DNA from: SNAP01 sp049671745
GTDB taxonomy: Bacteria > Bacteroidota > Bacteroidia > Bacteroidales > Marinifilaceae
Length of the DNA: 28,839 bases
Direction: 5' to 3'
Assembly: GCA_049671745.1 (NCBI GenBank)
Contig: JBATVL010000086.1
Span: forward strand, 1 to 28,839
The stretch's first letter is position 1, and each line of letters opens with the position of its first letter. This document shows, in pieces, positions 24,231 through 28,839 of the stretch. Below the pieces are notes generated by a model. It did not search any database, was not told where the DNA came from, and worked only from the letters and a program-made list of their open reading frames with translations. The position numbers and the translations under genes are program-made.

Positions 24231-26831
24231 TTGAAACCTGAAAAGATTCTTTTTATAACAATAATATCAGCATTTGTGTTATTTACGAGCTCTAATTCTT
24301 TCGCAAAAGGAAATAGGACTCCGAACAGATACCCTTACAACAAAGTTAAGTCATTTTTTTCTCAAGATAGCATCAAGAGAGATAGTTTAAAGAATGATAC
24401 GCTAAAAAGCGAAGCAATGTTTAGCGATTTAGTTAAATATGAAGCTCAAGACTCTGTAATAACTAAAGCAGGGGATAAAACCGTACTTCTTTACGGAAAA
24501 GCTAAAATCAAATATCTAACAACAGAACTTACAGCTGATTTTATAAAACTCTCATTTAAAGATGAAACTGCCGAAGCAAAAGGAGTACAAGATAGTACTG
24601 GAAAATTTGTCGGTACTCCTGTATTTAAAGATGGAGAACAAAAATTTGATTGTAAAGAGTTGAAGTTCAACTACCGTACAAGTAAAGCTATTGTAAAGGA
24701 TATTATTACAGAAGATAATGGAGGTTTTATACAAGGTAAACGAACAAAGAAACTAGATAGCAATGTATATTGTGTTAAAGATGGCTGGTATACCACTTGT
24801 GATCATCACGATCATCCTCACTTTTATATAAAGATGAATAAAGCTAAAATGATTAAAGATGACAAAATAGTATCTGGATCAGCATATTTAGTTATAGAAG
24901 ATGTACCAACTCCTTTGTGGATTCCTTTTGGGTTCTTCCCAATATCAAACAAAGGTTCTTCTGGACTTATCTTACCTACTTATGGAGAAGAGAAGATGAG
25001 AGGTTTCAACCTTAAAGGAGGAGGATTTTACTTCTTTATGAATGATTATATAGATTTAACTCTACTTGGAGATATATATACAAACGGATCATGGGCCTTA
25101 AATTTAAGTTCTGCATATAAAGCAAAATATAAATATAGTGGAAATTTCTCTCTGTCTACAAGTTCCAATTACGCTGGAGAAGAAGGTTTAGCAGACTATC
25201 AGGAAAGTAAAGATTATGCATTAAGATGGACGCATACTCAAGACCCTAAAGCAAATCCATATAGAACTTTCTCTGCATCTGTAGACATTTCCACTTCAAA
25301 GAATAACTATTACAATTATAAAAACTTAAACGATATATCTAATCAACGTCAACAATCGAGTATATCGTATAGTAGAAGATGGCCAGATAGTCCTTTTAGT
25401 CTATCTATGGCATTCAACCAATCACAAAACAGAAAAGATTCTACAGTAGCAGTCTCATTTCCAAACTTGAACTTTAGAATGACACAAATATATCCATTCA
25501 GAAGTAAAGACAAGGTTGGAGAAATGTCGTGGTACGATAAAATTGGATTATCATATACTGCCGACTTCAGAAACTCTACTCCTGACAAATTAAAAGAAAG
25601 CAAGATATTTAAAACATCTTTCAATAAGTGGAAGAAAGGATTTCAACACAGAATACCAATATCAGCATCCTTTAAACTACTAAAAGACATGAGTTTATCT
25701 CCATCTCTAAATTATACAGGAGTAATGAATTTCAACTCTATAAGAAAAGTTGTAGATGGATATAATACTGATGCAAGCGGTAACAATACGCCAAATATAC
25801 GAGTAGATACTCTTAATGGATTAAGTTACGCACATAATTATAGCGCTTCTTTATCTCTTGCATATTCTCCAAAGGTATTTGGTATGTATGTATTTGATAA
25901 AACATCTAAAGTAGAAGCTATTCGTCATGTAATGTCACCAAATCTTAGCTTCTCATACACTCCAAAGATAGGAGTACCAAAAAGTAAATATCAAAGAACC
26001 TACAATTATCTGACTAATAACAATGAGATTGCTTATCAAGAATACTACAAGTATGAGAAGGTTAGCATGTTCACTATCCCAACTACTCCAGAGAAAGAAT
26101 CTGGATCTATTGGCTTCAGCTTAGACAATAATGTAGAAATGAAACTAAGAACATTGAATGATTCTACAGAAAAGGTTGAATCTAAAAAGATAAAACTTCT
26201 TGAAAGCTTTAGACTATCTACAAGATATGATCTATTTAGAGATTCTATGAAGTTTGATCAAATTCAGTTAAGTGCAAGAACAAGCCTTTTCAATAGAAAA
26301 ATGGGACTGAACTTTACTGGAAATATAGATCCATATGCATTAAATACTGCAGGACAAAGAATCAATAAATTCCATGGAGGATTAGGTAGATTAACACGAG
26401 CAAGCGTATCAACAAATATGAGCTTCTCTAGCGATAAGGGAGACAAGAATAAAGATGAGAAAGAAAAATATGTAGGAAACTATGCCAATTATGTAGATTT
26501 TGATGTACCATGGACAATCAATATTGATTATTCTTTTACATATCAGAAACTAGGCTTATCGGAGAGTACAAATACTCAAATATTCCGTCTAAATGGAGAT
26601 TTCAGTCTTACACCTAAATGGAAAATAGGTTTTAACTCTGGTTATGATGTTGAAAGAAAAGAAATAACAGCAACTTCTTTTAATATATATAGAGATCTAC
26701 ACTGTTGGGAGATGACATTTAACTGTGTACCCTTTGGAACTCACCAAAGTTTCAACTTCGAAATAAGAATTAAATCTTCTTTATTACAAGATCTAAAACT
26801 AACAAAAAGAGATAGTTGGTACGATAGATAA
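24231..26831 (+). CDS. lptD: LPS-assembly outer-membrane protein LptD (OstA)
   Basis: This 866-residue protein inserts lipopolysaccharide into the outer leaflet of the outer membrane. It has a signal peptide (about 1-26) and an LptA/OstA-like beta-jellyroll domain (about 55-200, with LLYGKAKIKYLTTELTADFI). A GWYTTCDHHDHPHFYI block and WIPFGFFPIS follow, as typical for Bacteroidota LptD, and then a C-terminal beta-barrel built of alternating aromatic/polar strands to the end. The start codon is TTG: no ATG lies upstream in frame, and starting here gives a proper signal peptide. The gene is divergent from the amidase-MCE operon and ends at a hairpin shared with pabA. Confidence 0.93.
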   Translation: MKPEKILFITIISAFVLFTSSNSFAKGNRTPNRYPYNKVKSFFSQDSIKRDSLKNDTLKSEAMFSDLVKYEAQDSVITKAGDKTVLLYGKAKIKYLTTELTADFIKLSFKDETAEAKGVQDSTGKFVGTPVFKDGEQKFDCKELKFNYRTSKAIVKDIITEDNGGFIQGKRTKKLDSNVYCVKDGWYTTCDHHDHPHFYIKMNKAKMIKDDKIVSGSAYLVIEDVPTPLWIPFGFFPISNKGSSGLILPTYGEEKMRGFNLKGGGFYFFMNDYIDLTLLGDIYTNGSWALNLSSAYKAKYKYSGNFSLSTSSNYAGEEGLADYQESKDYALRWTHTQDPKANPYRTFSASVDISTSKNNYYNYKNLNDISNQRQQSSISYSRRWPDSPFSLSMAFNQSQNRKDSTVAVSFPNLNFRMTQIYPFRSKDKVGEMSWYDKIGLSYTADFRNSTPDKLKESKIFKTSFNKWKKGFQHRIPISASFKLLKDMSLSPSLNYTGVMNFNSIRKVVDGYNTDASGNNTPNIRVDTLNGLSYAHNYSASLSLAYSPKVFGMYVFDKTSKVEAIRHVMSPNLSFSYTPKIGVPKSKYQRTYNYLTNNNEIAYQEYYKYEKVSMFTIPTTPEKESGSIGFSLDNNVEMKLRTLNDSTEKVESKKIKLLESFRLSTRYDLFRDSMKFDQIQLSARTSLFNRKMGLNFTGNIDPYALNTAGQRINKFHGGLGRLTRASVSTNMSFSSDKGDKNKDEKEKYVGNYANYVDFDVPWTINIDYSFTYQKLGLSESTNTQIFRLNGDFSLTPKWKIGFNSGYDVERKEITATSFNIYRDLHCWEMTFNCVPFGTHQSFNFEIRIKSSLLQDLKLTKRDSWYDR

Positions 26832-26852
26832 AAATAGGTGTCAAGATATAAT

Positions 26853-26898
26853 AATTGGGTAAAGAAATAGATTAAACTAGTTTCTTTACCCAATTTTT
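26853..26898. terminator. terminator shared by lptD and pabA, one arm inside pabA
   Basis: AATTGGGTAAAGAAA (26853-26867) and TTTCTTTACCCAATT (26881-26895) are perfect 15-bp inverted repeats with a 13-base loop, followed on the plus strand by TTT. The right arm overlaps the final codons of pabA (Asn-Trp-Val-Lys-Lys), and the pabA stop codon sits in the loop. Confidence 0.85.
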
Positions 26899-27441
26899 GA
26901 TCATTCTATTTCCATATTGTGTCATAACTGATTCAGGATGAAATTGTACAGCTCTTATATCATACTCTTTATGAGCAATAGCCATAAGCACATTTTTATC
27001 ATCAACAGCTAATATTTCTAAAGAATCAGGAAGATTAGATTTTTCTACAGCCCAAGAATGGTATCTACCAGAATCAAAAATAGTAGCTACACCCTGAAAG
27101 AGATAATCATCTTTGATGAGAATAGTATTTGCAGGGACTCCATGAACAATAGAAGGTAGATTATACAAACTTCCTCCAAAGAATTCAGCAATAGCCTGCA
27201 TACCTAGACATACTCCCAATATAGGCTTCTTTCCAGAATATCTTTCTAAGACAGCAGCTAGAATAGGTTGTTCGGAAGGCAAACCAGGTCCTGGAGAAAT
27301 AAGTATCTTATCGAAGTTATCTATTTCATCAATGTCTACTTTATCATTTCTCACCACTTTTAAATCATCACAAAACATCTCTACATAATGAACTAGATTA
27401 AATGTGAAAGAATCATAATTATCAAGTACGTATATTCTCAT
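26872..27441 (-). CDS. pabA: anthranilate/aminodeoxychorismate synthase glutamine amidotransferase subunit
   Basis: This 189-residue protein is a class I glutamine amidotransferase that supplies ammonia to a chorismate-using partner. The catalytic triad is C78 (GVCLGMQ), H168 and E170 (QFHPES), with the oxyanion strand motif SPGPGLP (49-55). The family includes TrpG (tryptophan) and PabA (folate). No trpE, pabB or other pathway gene lies nearby, so PabA or a shared amphibolic subunit is preferred, but this is not certain. The gene is alone on its strand here, and its 3' end forms one arm of the lptD terminator. Confidence 0.93.
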   Translation of the reverse strand: MRIYVLDNYDSFTFNLVHYVEMFCDDLKVVRNDKVDIDEIDNFDKILISPGPGLPSEQPILAAVLERYSGKKPILGVCLGMQAIAEFFGGSLYNLPSIVHGVPANTILIKDDYLFQGVATIFDSGRYHSWAVEKSNLPDSLEILAVDDKNVLMAIAHKEYDIRAVQFHPESVMTQYGNRMIKNWVKKLV

Positions 27442-27456
27442 TGCCTTTCTTTTTAT

Positions 27457-27464
27457 TATCTTTG
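27457..27464 (+). promoter_or_regulatory. candidate -7 box for ridA
   Basis: TATCTTTG fits TAnnTTTG and would start transcription about 54 bases before the ridA ATG. The -33 element is not clear. Confidence 0.45.
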
Positions 27465-27524
27465 AACAAAAGAAAGCATTTTTATTATAAAAATATTCTT
27501 AGAAATAAATAAAAACACTAAAAG

Positions 27525-27902
27525 ATGAAAAAAATTATTAATTCAGAGAAAGCTCCTAAAGCAATAGGACCATATTCTCAAGCAGTAGAAGCAAACGGAA
27601 CTCTTTACATTTCTGGACAATTACCAGTGGACGTAGCAACAGGAAAATTTGTTGAAGGTGGTATTAAAGAACAAGCTGAACAAGTAATGAAGAATATCGC
27701 TTTCGTTCTTGAAGAAGCAGGATATACATTCGACAATGTAGTAAAATCTACTTGTTTACTTTCAGACATCGCTTATTTTGGTGAGATGAACGAGGTATAT
27801 GCAAAATATTATACTGAGAATTGTCCAGCAAGAGCAGCTTATGCAGTTAAAGATCTTCCAATGGGAGCTATGGTTGAGATTGAGACTATAGCAGTTAAAT
27901 AA
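27525..27902 (+). CDS. ridA: RidA-family enamine/imine deaminase
   Basis: This 125-residue protein is a RidA (YjgF/YER057c/UK114) member that hydrolyses reactive 2-aminoacrylate and related imines formed by PLP enzymes. Conserved residues are Y17 (IGPYSQA), the SGQLP loop, R103 (CPARAAYAV), which binds the substrate carboxylate, and the VEIETIAV end strand. It is full length, cytoplasmic, and probably a homotrimer like its relatives. It lies between divergent pabA and the convergent nucleotidyltransferase, and it is better coded and less AT-rich than its surroundings, suggesting good expression. Confidence 0.96.
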   Translation: MKKIINSEKAPKAIGPYSQAVEANGTLYISGQLPVDVATGKFVEGGIKEQAEQVMKNIAFVLEEAGYTFDNVVKSTCLLSDIAYFGEMNEVYAKYYTENCPARAAYAVKDLPMGAMVEIETIAVK

Positions 27903-27916
27903 TCAAGAGACTTATT

Positions 27917-27957
27917 AATAGTGAATAGACTTACTTAAGTAAAGTCTATTCACTATT
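27917..27957. terminator. bidirectional terminator between ridA and the nucleotidyltransferase
   Basis: A perfect 16-bp stem (27917-27932 and 27942-27957, core AGTGAATAGACTT) with a 9-base loop lies between the convergent stops. The arms are A/T-rich at the base and followed by a short T-rich stretch on the plus strand. Confidence 0.85.
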
Positions 27958-27963
27958 TCTATA

Positions 27964-28674
27964 TTAAACATACTTTTCTGCAAGGGCTAAAGATTCAGCT
28001 GTACCCAAATCCATCCAAAATGAATCATCATCCATAACAATAGCAATCTTATTATACTTTGCCAAACGTATATATACATCAACAATAGAACATACACCTT
28101 CTTCTTCTATCATGCCAAGAAGCTCGTAGGAAATTATATGAATACCAGTAAATCCAATAAAAGTAGACTCGTAAAAATTATCATTAGAAATCTTCTTCTC
28201 GCCTGTTAGAATATTCTGCCAACCTGTAAGCATACCATCTTTTTGCATAAAACCTCTATCTACATAAGAAGAACGAGCAAGTAAACTAGCTAATACACCA
28301 GATCTTTTATGCGTGGATACTAAAACAGAAATATCAGTATCAGAAAGAATATCTACATTATAAATTAATATTGGCTCATCTTTTATAAACAAATCTTTTG
28401 CAAATTTCAGACCACCTCCAGTGTCAAGAAGTTGCTGTTTTTCGTTAGAAATTTTTATTTCTACACCAAAGTCATTAACTTCAATAAAAGAGATAATTTT
28501 CTCAGCAAAATGATGTACATTAATAACAATCCTTTTTACTCCAGCAGTTTTAAGTCTAAGAATAACGTGCTCTAATAGAGGTTTACCTGCAAGCAAAACC
28601 ATAGCCTTTGGAATATCATTAGTTAGAGGTCTTAATCGAGTGCCTAGACCAGCGGCAAATATTATAGCATTCAT
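27964..28674 (-). CDS. sugar-phosphate nucleotidyltransferase, MurU-like
   Basis: This 236-residue protein has the nucleotidyltransferase signature AAGLGTRLRPLTNDIPKAM (7-25) and the acidic metal site in YNVDILSD, with WMDLGT near the C-terminus. Length and motifs match MurU-type uridylyltransferases, which turn MurNAc-1-phosphate into UDP-MurNAc in cell-wall recycling. The upstream gene is an AmgK-like kinase, and its stop codon overlaps this ATG (ATGA), so the two are translationally coupled. That pairing supports the MurU role. Other NDP-sugar pyrophosphorylases share the signature, so the substrate remains an inference. Confidence 0.9.
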   Translation of the reverse strand: MNAIIFAAGLGTRLRPLTNDIPKAMVLLAGKPLLEHVILRLKTAGVKRIVINVHHFAEKIISFIEVNDFGVEIKISNEKQQLLDTGGGLKFAKDLFIKDEPILIYNVDILSDTDISVLVSTHKRSGVLASLLARSSYVDRGFMQKDGMLTGWQNILTGEKKISNDNFYESTFIGFTGIHIISYELLGMIEEEGVCSIVDVYIRLAKYNKIAIVMDDDSFWMDLGTAESLALAEKYV

Positions 28675-28839
28675 AACTTGTAATTTTCTATAGTACTATA
28701 CAATTCGGGGAGAGCAATAATGGATTTCAACTTCTCAGATAGCATCTTCAAATTAAACATACCAGGTTTTATAGAATCAATAAAATGCTGTTTGTTTTCG
28801 TGCAGTCCACGAAGTCCAAACGCACCCATAGCCTGTAAG
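28671..28839 (-). CDS. AmgK-like phosphotransferase, C-terminal fragment (5' end outside the window)
   Basis: The last 55 codons of a minus-strand reading frame are visible, ending in TGA at 28671-28673. They include LQAMGAFGLRGLHENKQHF and DSIKPG, which match the C-terminal end of APH-like phosphotransferases that pair with MurU-type enzymes in Bacteroidota. AmgK phosphorylates MurNAc and GlcNAc at the anomeric position. The kinase domain itself is beyond the window, so no catalytic residue can be checked. Confidence 0.75.
   Translation of the reverse strand, partial: LQAMGAFGLRGLHENKQHFIDSIKPGMFNLKMLSEKLKSIIALPELYSTIENYKL

Overview
The window is a strongly AT-rich stretch of a Bacteroidota chromosome, most likely Bacteroidales. 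The lineage call rests on three things: promoter boxes of the TAnnTTTG type; a Bacteroidota gene complement (prolyl tripeptidyl peptidase A-like S9 protease, long LptD, SPOR-like amidase next to an MCE protein, AmgK/MurU-like pair); and gene pairs usual for the phylum (pyk-aroQ divergent from xerD, amidase-MCE divergent from lptD). All calls come from reading the sequence; no search was run.

Region 1 (1-10524) is an accessory block with every gene on the minus strand. It starts with a truncated 5S rRNA gene that has no 23S gene on its 5' side and seems to carry its own promoter. Upstream of the 5S, in the same direction, lie a NYN-LOTUS RNase-like protein, two membrane proteins of unknown function, a subtilisin-like protease and an AAA+ ATPase that together look like an IetAS defence/toxin-antitoxin pair, and a small XRE-type regulator. 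Behind them is a second unit: a 1110-residue LRR-Roc-COR (Roco) GTPase followed by a membrane-anchored protein of unknown function. These two units are the best candidates for an uncharacterised defence or cell-death system.

Region 2 (10525-11142) is a 618-base spacer. It holds a composite array of 11-bp direct and inverted repeats, a perfect 9-bp hairpin, and the terminator of the next operon.

Region 3 (11143-28839) is housekeeping. A minus-strand operon runs from an acyltransferase through a nitrilase-family amidase to the S9 peptidase, divergent from a YitT transporter-like protein. aroQ and pyk follow, divergent from xerD, then a small HEAT-like protein. dnaA and yigZ form a minus-strand pair; dnaA has an unusually long 378-base leader. 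An amidase-MCE operon diverges from lptD (cell envelope). pabA, ridA and a MurU-like nucleotidyltransferase, overlapped by the end of an AmgK-like kinase, close the window. Convergent genes here are separated by long perfect hairpins that act as shared terminators, and two of these hairpins lie inside coding sequence.
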